From Candidatus Nesterenkonia stercoripullorum (GTDB lineage: Bacteria > Actinomycetota > Actinomycetes > Actinomycetales > Micrococcaceae), in assembly GCA_019114115.1 (NCBI GenBank), contig DXGD01000130.1, positions 1-7,435 of the forward strand: 7,435 nt of DNA, given 5' to 3'. This document shows positions 1-5,812 of the stretch, piece by piece. How positions within the stretch are numbered: position 1 is the stretch's first letter; the number at the start of each line of letters is the position of its first letter. Under the pieces are notes generated by a model, which worked only from the letters and a program-made list of their open reading frames with translations, was not told the DNA's origin and did not search any database. The position numbers and the translations under genes were made by a program.

Positions 1-1
1 C

Positions 2-751
2 CGGCCCGCGGACTACACCTGGTCCATCGCGCAGGTGATGCGCATCATCCGCGACAATGACCCTGATCCGCAGCGCGCAGGCCGGATGATCCTCAACCTG
101 TATCGGCGGAAGTGCCTGAAGTTCTACAAGCCTGACCGCTACCCCGGTCTGCGCCCCGCACGACGGGCTGACTACATGCGCGAGCATCGAGCCATCCAGA
201 CGGAGTTCATCCCCCAGGCGCTGGAAGCCCAGCTCGCGAATCCGCATCGGCGTCGCTCAGAGCTCATCCGCGCGGGAGATCTCGAGGGGGCCCTGCGCTA
301 TGCCGAGGCCCTCAAGCCCGGCGGGATCACGGCGTCGGTGACCCGGGCCGAACTGGCGTCCGCGAGCGAGCCGGAGGCACCTGAGGGGACCACCTTCGAC
401 GAGGCCAGGCTCCACGCGGCGACGACGGCGAAGCTCTGGGTGCACCTGGACGTGCCGGATGTCGTCGCCGTCACCGCTCCACCGGTCATCTCCGTCAAAC
501 GTCGCGGATACAAGCACGATCAGGAGCGGATCGCGTTCCTCGAGGAGACCGAGCAGGAGAACGTCTTCCTCTTCGCCCCCGATCTAGAGGATATCCAGCA
601 CGGCGTCCATGAGGTGCTGGACTTCGACGTCGTCGTCGCAGTGGAGTCGACGACGATGCGACTGCGTCTGCACGCTCCAACGGAGACGCTGAGCGGCATC
701 CCGCTCACCGGGTTCTACTCGACAGCCCATGGCAATCTCAGCATGAGCTGA
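2..751 (+). CDS. Probable cell-wall-polymer glycosyltransferase, C-terminal part (5' partial)
   Basis: The frame is open from the first full codon at base 2 to the TGA at 749-751, giving about 249 residues. The GTG at 35 has no convincing ribosome binding site, so the true start most likely lies upstream of the window. The visible part starts with a basic, helical, Tyr/Arg-rich segment (LYRRKCLKFY, then YMREHRAIQTEFIPQALEAQ and a RAGDLEGALRYAEAL helix). An Ala/Glu-rich linker follows, then a beta-rich C-terminal domain ending in GFYSTAHGNLSM. From family knowledge, family 2 glycosyltransferases of Gram-positive teichoic-acid loci often carry this order (GT-A domain, helical linker, beta-sandwich) and end in a similar Tyr-x-Thr-x-x-GNLS motif. 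The GT-A domain itself, with its DxD motif, is not in the window, so the catalytic assignment is inferred from the tail and from the neighbouring CDP-glycerol enzyme. No transmembrane segment is seen. Confidence 0.6.
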   Translation, partial: RPADYTWSIAQVMRIIRDNDPDPQRAGRMILNLYRRKCLKFYKPDRYPGLRPARRADYMREHRAIQTEFIPQALEAQLANPHRRRSELIRAGDLEGALRYAEALKPGGITASVTRAELASASEPEAPEGTTFDEARLHAATTAKLWVHLDVPDVVAVTAPPVISVKRRGYKHDQERIAFLEETEQENVFLFAPDLEDIQHGVHEVLDFDVVVAVESTTMRLRLHAPTETLSGIPLTGFYSTAHGNLSMS

Positions 752-752
752 G

Positions 753-800
753 CCGTCACCGGCTGGTCAGCCGCAGGACGGGCGGACCAGCCGGTGACGG
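753..800. terminator. Perfect 16-bp hairpin, bidirectional terminator
   Basis: Bases 753-768 (CCGTCACCGGCTGGTC) are exactly complementary to 785-800 (GACCAGCCGGTGACGG), with a 16-base loop. The hairpin starts one base after the stop codon of the plus-strand gene and ends 24 bases before the stop codon of the convergent minus-strand gene. There is no T-run on either side. That is common for actinobacterial terminators, which often rely on a strong GC stem alone. The placement between two converging genes supports a shared terminator. Confidence 0.85.
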
Positions 801-824
801 TGGGTCAGGCGGGACCCCGCGAGG

Positions 825-2177
825 TCACTCGCGAGTGAAGACGGCGTCGATCACCCGTCGACTGGCCTGGCCATCGTCGAGGTGGGCGAAACGCTCCGCG
901 AAGCGGTCGATATCCTCCTGGTACCGCGAGCGGTAATCGTCGAACTGCTGCATCTGCTCGATGACCTCCCCTTCCTCTGCCATGATCTGCCCGGGCAGGT
1001 CGGAGGACGGGAAGTAGAAGCCGCGCAGATTCTGCTCATAGTGCTCGAGGTCGTAGCAGTAGAACATGATCGGGCGGCGCAGGTTCGCATAGTCGAACAT
1101 CGTGCTGCTGTAGTCGTTGATGAGCAGGTCCGAGACGAGGAACAGATCGTTGATGTCCTCATAGGAGGCCACGTTGTAGACGAATCCGCGGACGCTGGCG
1201 AAGTCGAAGTCCTTGGCCACGAGGTAATGGGGGCGGAACAGCACGATCCAGTCGTCCCCCAGCTCACGCTTCCAGCGGGTGAAGTCCACGGAGAGCTGGT
1301 AGACGTAGCTCTGCTGTGCCGTGTGCTGATCGTCCCGGTAGGTCGGGGTGTACAGGGCGATCTTCTTGTTCCGAGGCAGCTTCAGGACGTCGTAGATCCG
1401 GTCGATGTCTTCGCGAGTGTACGTGAGCAGCTTGTCATTGCGGGGGTACCCGGTGACGTTCATGATGTCGGACTTGCCGACCTGATCCAGCTGGAAGGCG
1501 CTCGAGAGCCATTCGGCGGCCGGCTGGTTCTGCGCCAGCGTATAGGTCCACTTCTGCGACTCGGTACGGTACCACTGCGCCAGGCGCTCACCGCTGCGCG
1601 TGGGATGCACTTTCTCCCCCGCGACGTCGACGCCGAGCCGCTTGAAGGGCGTGCCGTGCCAGGTCTGGATGTACTCGTGCTGCGGGGTGGGCTCCAGGCC
1701 GTCAAGGGTGCGCTGGTTGCTGACCCAGTACTTGGCGCGGGCCAGGGCAGAATAGTGGCGCGCGGAGTTGTGCCTGACCACCGTCATGCGGCGCAGCTGC
1801 CGGACCTTCTCCGGCTGCTCGGAGAGTGCACCGAGTCCCAGTTCTGCACGATCCTGCACCAGCAGCTTCAGCCGGCGGTATTTGCGCAGCTTGGCCGGCT
1901 TGAAGACCCAGATGAAGTTCCAGTCGTCGAAGGCGGGATCGTTGATCATCGCGGTGAAGATCGCCTTCGGCGAATCGTTGAATCCTCGGCCCCCGAAGGA
2001 GTTGAACACCACAGTCTTGGAGTCCACTTCGGGGTACCGCTCAAGCTGTGCCTGATAGGCCCTGCGGCGTCGTTCTTCGAGGCGACGGCGGTAGACCGTG
2101 TCCACTGCCTCTGAGCGCTTCGCCGCGGAGAGCACGGCGGAGTTGATCTTCTGTTTGACTCGAGCTTTCACTGGCAT
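825..2177 (-). CDS. CDP-glycerol glycerophosphotransferase family protein (TagB/TagF-like)
   Basis: The 450-residue product matches the catalytic domain of teichoic-acid primases and polymerases, which transfer glycerol phosphate from CDP-glycerol to a lipid-linked acceptor at the cytoplasmic membrane face. Visible motifs are YIQTWHGTPFKRLG (169-182, with His174 the likely catalytic base), GYPRND (243-248), ALYTPTYRDD (274-283), LFRPHY (313-318, His317 the likely second catalytic His), LLINDYSSTMFDYA (351-364, CDP-glycerol site) and YDLEHY...RGFYFP (375-390). The first ~45 residues are very rich in Arg and Lys and probably form an amphipathic membrane-binding helix; there is no signal peptide. 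The start is well fixed: an in-frame TAA lies at 2193-2195 and no other start codon lies between it and the ATG. The only Shine-Dalgarno-like match (AAGGA) is about 12 bases upstream, rather far. The gene follows GDPD after 65 bases on the same strand and may share its transcript. Sequence alone does not separate primase (TagB) from polymerase (TagF), or glycerol- from ribitol-phosphate transfer. Confidence 0.93.
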   Translation of the reverse strand: MPVKARVKQKINSAVLSAAKRSEAVDTVYRRRLEERRRRAYQAQLERYPEVDSKTVVFNSFGGRGFNDSPKAIFTAMINDPAFDDWNFIWVFKPAKLRKYRRLKLLVQDRAELGLGALSEQPEKVRQLRRMTVVRHNSARHYSALARAKYWVSNQRTLDGLEPTPQHEYIQTWHGTPFKRLGVDVAGEKVHPTRSGERLAQWYRTESQKWTYTLAQNQPAAEWLSSAFQLDQVGKSDIMNVTGYPRNDKLLTYTREDIDRIYDVLKLPRNKKIALYTPTYRDDQHTAQQSYVYQLSVDFTRWKRELGDDWIVLFRPHYLVAKDFDFASVRGFVYNVASYEDINDLFLVSDLLINDYSSTMFDYANLRRPIMFYCYDLEHYEQNLRGFYFPSSDLPGQIMAEEGEVIEQMQQFDDYRSRYQEDIDRFAERFAHLDDGQASRRVIDAVFTRE

Positions 2178-2242
2178 AGGTGAAGAGGATCCTTACGGCC
2201 TGATTGCGGCGTGTACCAACGCGGACGGTGTCTCGTCGGCCA

Positions 2243-3088
2243 TCATAGCGTTCCCGCCCCGGAGAACTCGGCAGACTCCAGCAGACGTCTCACCGCGCCA
2301 GGTCGGTTGGTGGTGATACGCCTCGCCCCGACCTCGACCACGTATCGCACGTCCTCGGGCTCGTCGACTGTCCACACGTTCAGCTCGATTCCGTGTCGCA
2401 GCCATCGGCGCACCTTCCACCGGTGATGACGAACATAGGCCTGACTGGGGCCGGCGACCCCCACCCGGCCGTCATCCACCAGATAGAGCGCCTCCATCTG
2501 TCCGCGCTGGAACAGGGCACACAGATGACGAGGCGGCAGCTGTGGAAAGCGGACCAGCACATGTTCCAGGGCCGCAGGCGAAAAGCTCATCAAGGTCACA
2601 GTGATGGCTTCGCCGCTGCTGGTATCTCGAATGGACGAATCCTTCGGATCCCAGCCGCGTGTGGTGAGCAGATCCAGCACAGCGTCATCGAGCTCGTGGC
2701 CGAAAGCCGAGGGATGCTTCATCTCCAACGCGATATCCACGCCGCGGTCGGCGCCTATGACGATATCGAGCAGTTCGGGGAGGGTGATCAGCTGCTGCGC
2801 TGAGGAGCCGTAGCCCTCCGGCAGCTCCGGATTCTTCCACGAGTGGACATCGAGCGCGCGCAGCGCGTTCAAGGACATCTCAGCGATCTCCCCGCTTCCG
2901 TCCGAGGTCTTGTCCACGGTGAAGTTATGCGCGCACACGAGCTGGCGATCGGCGCTGAGATGTACGTCCACCTCCACGGCATCAGCGCCTTCGGCGATGG
3001 CATGCAGAAACGCAGCACGCGTGTTCTCCGCGTACTGCGCAGACGCTCCGCGGTGAGCCACCACCTGCGGCCGGTCCCCCGTGTTCAC
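2243..3088 (-). CDS. Glycerophosphodiester phosphodiesterase
   Basis: This cytoplasmic-looking protein of 281 residues hydrolyses glycerophosphodiesters to sn-glycerol-3-phosphate and an alcohol. It shows the GDPD TIM-barrel signature: VVAHRGASAQYAENT (9-23, His12 and Arg13), VEVDVHLSAD (38-47, metal ligands Glu39 and Asp41), CAHNFTVDKTSDGSG (52-66, His54 the catalytic acid/base), ALEMKHP (120-126, Glu122) and a C-terminal NVWTVDEPEDV...GARRITTNRPG stretch. The usual PENT is AENT here. There is no signal peptide, so a periplasmic or secreted form is unlikely. I chose the GTG at 3086-3088 because GGAAGAG lies 8 bases upstream; this puts the HRG motif near the N-terminus as usual. A longer GTG start at 3163 would add 25 residues unlike the family and overlap the divergent gene. 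Its position before a CDP-glycerol transferase suggests a role in turnover of glycerol-phosphate polymer or phospholipid head groups, though the substrate is not readable from sequence. Confidence 0.92.
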   Translation of the reverse strand: MNTGDRPQVVAHRGASAQYAENTRAAFLHAIAEGADAVEVDVHLSADRQLVCAHNFTVDKTSDGSGEIAEMSLNALRALDVHSWKNPELPEGYGSSAQQLITLPELLDIVIGADRGVDIALEMKHPSAFGHELDDAVLDLLTTRGWDPKDSSIRDTSSGEAITVTLMSFSPAALEHVLVRFPQLPPRHLCALFQRGQMEALYLVDDGRVGVAGPSQAYVRHHRWKVRRWLRHGIELNVWTVDEPEDVRYVVEVGARRITTNRPGAVRRLLESAEFSGAGTL

Positions 3089-3145
3089 AGGCCCCACTCT
3101 TCCACGTGTCGGCGAGGACTCCAAGAGATCGATATCCTGGGGATC
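3089..3145. promoter_or_regulatory. Divergent intergenic region
   Basis: These 57 bases separate the starts chosen for GDPD (minus) and the ATP-grasp gene (plus), so any promoters for the two must lie here or inside the opposite gene's 5' end. A CACGTG palindrome lies at 3103-3108 and overlapping ATCGAT/GATATC palindromes at 3129-3137. I see no convincing -35/-10 pair on either strand. The regulatory role is inferred from the divergent arrangement only. Confidence 0.3.
3097..3103 (-). promoter_or_regulatory. Ribosome binding site deciding the GDPD start
   Basis: On the minus strand GGAAGAG occurs 8 bases before the GTG at 3086-3088. It is the best-placed Shine-Dalgarno match among the candidate starts: the GTG at 3095-3097 overlaps it, and the GTG at 3163 has GGAAGGG directly adjoining it with no spacing. 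Confidence 0.55.
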
Positions 3146-4285
3146 ATGTCGAGCGAGCCTCACCCCTTCCCGCCACGCGCGGATGCCGTCCTGCGAGCCA
3201 CCCCCACGCCGGTGGAGCGCTTCATCGTGGAGAGCCTGGAACCGCGTCGCAGCGAGCTCAATGAGTGGAAACAGCTGGTGGGGTACCAGGAGCTCCTGCG
3301 CAGGGCCGCCAACCGCTCAAAGCTCAAACCGCAGAGAATCACCAAAGAGGACTCCGGGCAGCTTTTCACCACGCTGGTCCACGCCGACGGCGTCGCCGGC
3401 GGTATTGGTCCGGTGCCTCGAGTCACATCTCTGGTCAGCGATCAGGCATTGCGCATCAGCGGCTCCCGGAGACTGCTGCGGCAGTACCTCGCGGACCGCG
3501 AGGTCCCGCTGCCCGAGGGCCGGTGCTTCTCAGGCGGGGAGCAGGTGCAGGCCACCACGTACCTCCGCCAGCTGGGCCAGCAGGCGGTCGTCCGGTCCGC
3601 TGAGACCGGCACCAGCGGCAGGGCCACATTCGGCGTCGATACCCGAGGTCTGGACCAGGCGTGGTCCCGCGCCTCAGCTACGGGGAACGGGGCAGGACAC
3701 AGCGCCGGGGATGAGTCTGGGCCCGGGGACGTGCTCATCGAAACGCTGCAGCCCGGGATCATGCTCAGAATGTTCGTCATCGGTGAGACGGTGGGCGCCG
3801 CGCAGGTCCACGTCCCGTTGTATGTCGTCGGCGACGGTGAATCCTCCATTCGAGATCTGCTCGCCGCGGAGACCGCGTATCGCCAGACCAACGAGTACCT
3901 CGCTGGCACGCTTACCGCCGACCCGGACATGCTCACCCGCGAGGGGCTCACCGAGGACTCAGTGCTGGAGTCCGGCGCCGTCCACGTCCTGGCCAGCCAC
4001 CCGGCTCCGCAGCTCGGAAGCATGACGGTCGATGTGACGGCCGATGTCTGGGACGCGCTGAAGGAGATCGCCGTCGAGGCGATCTGGGCCGTTCCGGGGA
4101 TGGACGCAGCTGCCGTGGACGTCATCACCCCCGGGCTGACAGCCGAGGACGCAGCCCATGCCACAGTGGTCGACGTCGACCCCGGCGCCTCCATAGAAGA
4201 CTTCCGGTACCCGGCCATAGGGCGCATGCGGATGGTCCACGATGCCCTGATGCGCCGCGTGGCGGAGCTGTTCGCCCCGGAGTAG
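3146..4285 (+). CDS. Cyanophycin-synthetase-like ATP-grasp protein without a Mur-ligase domain
   Basis: The product is 379 residues if read from the ATG at 3146, which has only a weak GGGGA-like site just upstream. ATP-grasp enzymes join a carboxylate to an amine through an acyl-phosphate. The arrangement resembles the ATP-grasp part of cyanophycin synthetase. There is a helical lead-in (VTSLVSDQALRISGSRRLL, 93-111), then ADREVPLPEG (116-125, matching the usual 'G-x-P-V-P-x-G'). The nucleotide-binding strand is QAVVRSAETGTSG (146-158), and LIETLQPG (197-204) leads to MLRMFVIG (206-213) and LYVVGDGESSIRDLL (225-239), the last close to the cyanophycin-synthetase VxGDGxxxIxxLI motif. The C-terminal metal region is MDAAAVDVI (319-327) and ATVVDVDPGASIEDF (339-353). 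Odd points: Arg150 occupies the place of the usual Lys; the metal-site Glu/Asn are Asp343/Asp345; a Gly/Ser-rich insert spans about 177-195. The amino-acid substrate is unknown. It converges on the dehydrogenase gene with a 19-base gap. Confidence 0.75.
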   Translation: MSSEPHPFPPRADAVLRATPTPVERFIVESLEPRRSELNEWKQLVGYQELLRRAANRSKLKPQRITKEDSGQLFTTLVHADGVAGGIGPVPRVTSLVSDQALRISGSRRLLRQYLADREVPLPEGRCFSGGEQVQATTYLRQLGQQAVVRSAETGTSGRATFGVDTRGLDQAWSRASATGNGAGHSAGDESGPGDVLIETLQPGIMLRMFVIGETVGAAQVHVPLYVVGDGESSIRDLLAAETAYRQTNEYLAGTLTADPDMLTREGLTEDSVLESGAVHVLASHPAPQLGSMTVDVTADVWDALKEIAVEAIWAVPGMDAAAVDVITPGLTAEDAAHATVVDVDPGASIEDFRYPAIGRMRMVHDALMRRVAELFAPE

Positions 4286-4304
4286 CGGACCCACGCCCGC
4301 GAGG

Positions 4305-5651
4305 TCAGAGCGTATGGACGTTCTCCGCGTGTGAGGCGAGGCCGCGGGTGTCGAAGAAGGTTCGGGACTGCGCGGCGATGCTGTCGACATCGTAACCGGC
4401 GTGAGCTTGCAGCAGGACGACGATATCTGCCTCGCGCAGGGACTCGTCCAGATCCGGCACCCGGGACAGCGTCCGGTCGTCGAGTCGCCACTGCTGGACG
4501 TGCGGATCGTGGAAGTGAAGATCGGCCTTCTTCTCCTGCAGCATCCTGGCCACGGGCAGAGCAGGAGACTCCCGCTGATCTGCGACGTTGGGCTTGTACG
4601 TGATGCCCAGCAGGAGCACGCGGGCGCCATTGAGCGGCTTGGCATCGTCGTTGAGCAGATCGCCGATGCGGGAGGTCACGTACTGCGGCATCGAGTTGTT
4701 GATCTCCTGCGCCAGCTCGACGAAGCGGAATGGGTAGCCCAGCTGCTTCTTCACCTGGTAGCCCAGGTAATTGGGGTCGATGGGGATGCAGTGTCCGCCC
4801 ACGCCGGGCCCGGGAGTGAATTTCTGGAAGCCGAAGGGCTTGGTGGCCGCTCCTCGGATGACCTCCCAGATATCGATGTCCAGGTCATGGCAGAAACGCG
4901 CCATCTCATTGACCAAGGCGATGTTGACATGCCGGTAGGTGTTCTCCAGCAGTTTCGCGGTCTCAGCCTCTTTCGTGCCGCTCATCGGCACCACCGTGTC
5001 CACGAACGTCTCATAGAAGGACGCTGCCGCCTCCGATGCCTCCGGCGTCGCGCCCCCGACCAGCTTCGGGGTGTTGACGATGCCGTAGTGCGCCGACCCC
5101 GGGTCCACCCTTTCTGGCGAATAGGCCAGCAAGAAGTCGGTACCGTGCCGAAGGCCGGAGCGTTCCAGGATGGGCCGCACGATGTCGTCAGTGGTGCCGG
5201 GATAGGTCGTGGATTCGAGGATGACCGTGGTGCCCGGGGTCAGGTGCTCTGCGATCGTCGCCGAGGATCCCTCCACTGCACGCAGGTCCGGGCCGCCTTC
5301 GTCGCTCAACGGAGTCGGCACGCAGACCACGACGATATCGGCGTCAGCGATGACCTGCGGGTCAGCCGAGGCCCGATAGCCCTGCCGCAGCATGGCCGCG
5401 ATGTCGGCGTTACTGAGGTCATCGACATGCGACTGCCCCGCGTTCAGCCGCTGCGCCAGCTCGGCGGATATCTCGAAGCCGACGACGTCGACCCCGGCCG
5501 CCACGGCGGCCTGAGCGAGGGGCAGGCCCACATACCCCTGCCCCACGATCACGGCCTTCTGAGCCGGCGAGCCCTCCGGCTCAGGCGAAGAGCCTGCAGG
5601 GCTCGTTCTGTCCTCGGCCGCATCGTTCGTGGGCGCGACGGTCTGGCTCAT
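4305..5651 (-). CDS. UDP-N-acetylhexosamine 6-dehydrogenase (WbpA/TviB type)
   Basis: The 448-residue enzyme oxidises C6 of a UDP-N-acetylhexosamine in two NAD-dependent steps to the UDP-uronic acid, an acidic sugar donor for capsule or teichuronic-type polymers. The Rossmann motif is VGQGYVG (36-42). Further signatures are CVPTPL (110-115), ESTTYPGTT (146-154), YSPERVDPG (177-185), NTPKLVGG (193-200), KLLENTYR (233-240, Lys233 and Asn237) and TKPFGF (270-275). The key segment is GPGVGGHCIPIDP (281-293) with catalytic Cys288, followed by LLLGITYKPNVADQRESP (346-363) for UDP binding. ESTTYPGTT and GGHCIPIDP are typical of UDP-GlcNAc/GalNAc dehydrogenases; WecC-type UDP-ManNAc enzymes usually have GGHCIAVDP. 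Exact sugar is uncertain. I chose the ATG at 5651 because AGGAGGA lies 7 bases upstream. The first ~31 residues are a disordered Ser/Pro/Glu-rich tail that this family normally lacks. An in-frame ATG at 5816 overlaps the upstream stop as ATGA and would give 503 residues. Confidence 0.92.
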   Translation of the reverse strand: MSQTVAPTNDAAEDRTSPAGSSPEPEGSPAQKAVIVGQGYVGLPLAQAAVAAGVDVVGFEISAELAQRLNAGQSHVDDLSNADIAAMLRQGYRASADPQVIADADIVVVCVPTPLSDEGGPDLRAVEGSSATIAEHLTPGTTVILESTTYPGTTDDIVRPILERSGLRHGTDFLLAYSPERVDPGSAHYGIVNTPKLVGGATPEASEAAASFYETFVDTVVPMSGTKEAETAKLLENTYRHVNIALVNEMARFCHDLDIDIWEVIRGAATKPFGFQKFTPGPGVGGHCIPIDPNYLGYQVKKQLGYPFRFVELAQEINNSMPQYVTSRIGDLLNDDAKPLNGARVLLLGITYKPNVADQRESPALPVARMLQEKKADLHFHDPHVQQWRLDDRTLSRVPDLDESLREADIVVLLQAHAGYDVDSIAAQSRTFFDTRGLASHAENVHTL

Positions 5652-5658
5652 CGGCAGT

Positions 5659-5665
5659 TCCTCCT
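5659..5665 (-). promoter_or_regulatory. Strong Shine-Dalgarno of the dehydrogenase gene
   Basis: AGGAGGA on the minus strand sits 7 bases before the ATG at 5649-5651, an almost ideal ribosome binding site. It favours the 448-residue form over the longer 503-residue form, whose ATG at 5816 has only a G-run (AGGGGG) immediately next to it. Confidence 0.8.
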
Positions 5666-5713
5666 GCTCGGCAACGGGCTGCGGCACAGACCTCATGGTA
5701 CCCGCTGCGCTAT

Positions 5714-5743
5714 GCCCCGATTGTCGAGGCCCCGATTGTCGAG
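5714..5743. repeat. Perfect 15-bp tandem duplication
   Basis: GCCCCGATTGTCGAG occurs at 5714-5728 and again, with no spacer, at 5729-5743. It lies in the 161-base stretch between the ATP-grasp-like gene and the ATG chosen for the dehydrogenase. If the longer reading of the dehydrogenase were used, the duplication would be in frame and encode a repeated Arg-Gln-Ser-Gly-Pro/His unit. On the minus strand each copy contains CTCGACA, which is close to a -35 box, but I find no well-spaced -10 box. Confidence 0.9.
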
Positions 5744-5812
5744 TCCGCTGCTGCGCTGCATCGCATTCGTCCTGGTCATCCCCGTCGGCGGCGTGATGCG
5801 CCGATGCGCTGT

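Noticed and set aside
882..2114. Plus-strand open frame of 410 codons opposite the CDP-glycerol transferase
   Set aside because: It lies antisense to a gene with clear family motifs, shows no recognisable domain and is the usual by-product of GC-rich third positions.
2843..3145. Upstream extension of the plus-strand ATP-grasp gene to 2843
   Set aside because: It would lie across the 5' third of GDPD, where the minus strand encodes the essential HRG and E-x-D motifs. The ATG at 3146 gives a normal length without overlap.
3089..3163. Longer GDPD start at the GTG at 3163
   Set aside because: It adds 25 residues without family similarity, overlaps the divergent gene, and its purine-rich stretch directly adjoins the GTG with no spacing.
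4256..4296. Possible terminator between the converging ATP-grasp and dehydrogenase genes
   Set aside because: Only a 6-bp pairing (GCGTGG with CCACGC) with a loop of over 20 bases could be found, mostly inside coding sequence, too weak to call.
5684..5743. Promoter for the dehydrogenase built from the repeated CTCGACA boxes
   Set aside because: The nearest -10-like hexamer (TACCAT) is about 21 bases from the closer box, outside the usual spacing. The ATGA junction also suggests the gene is reached by read-through.
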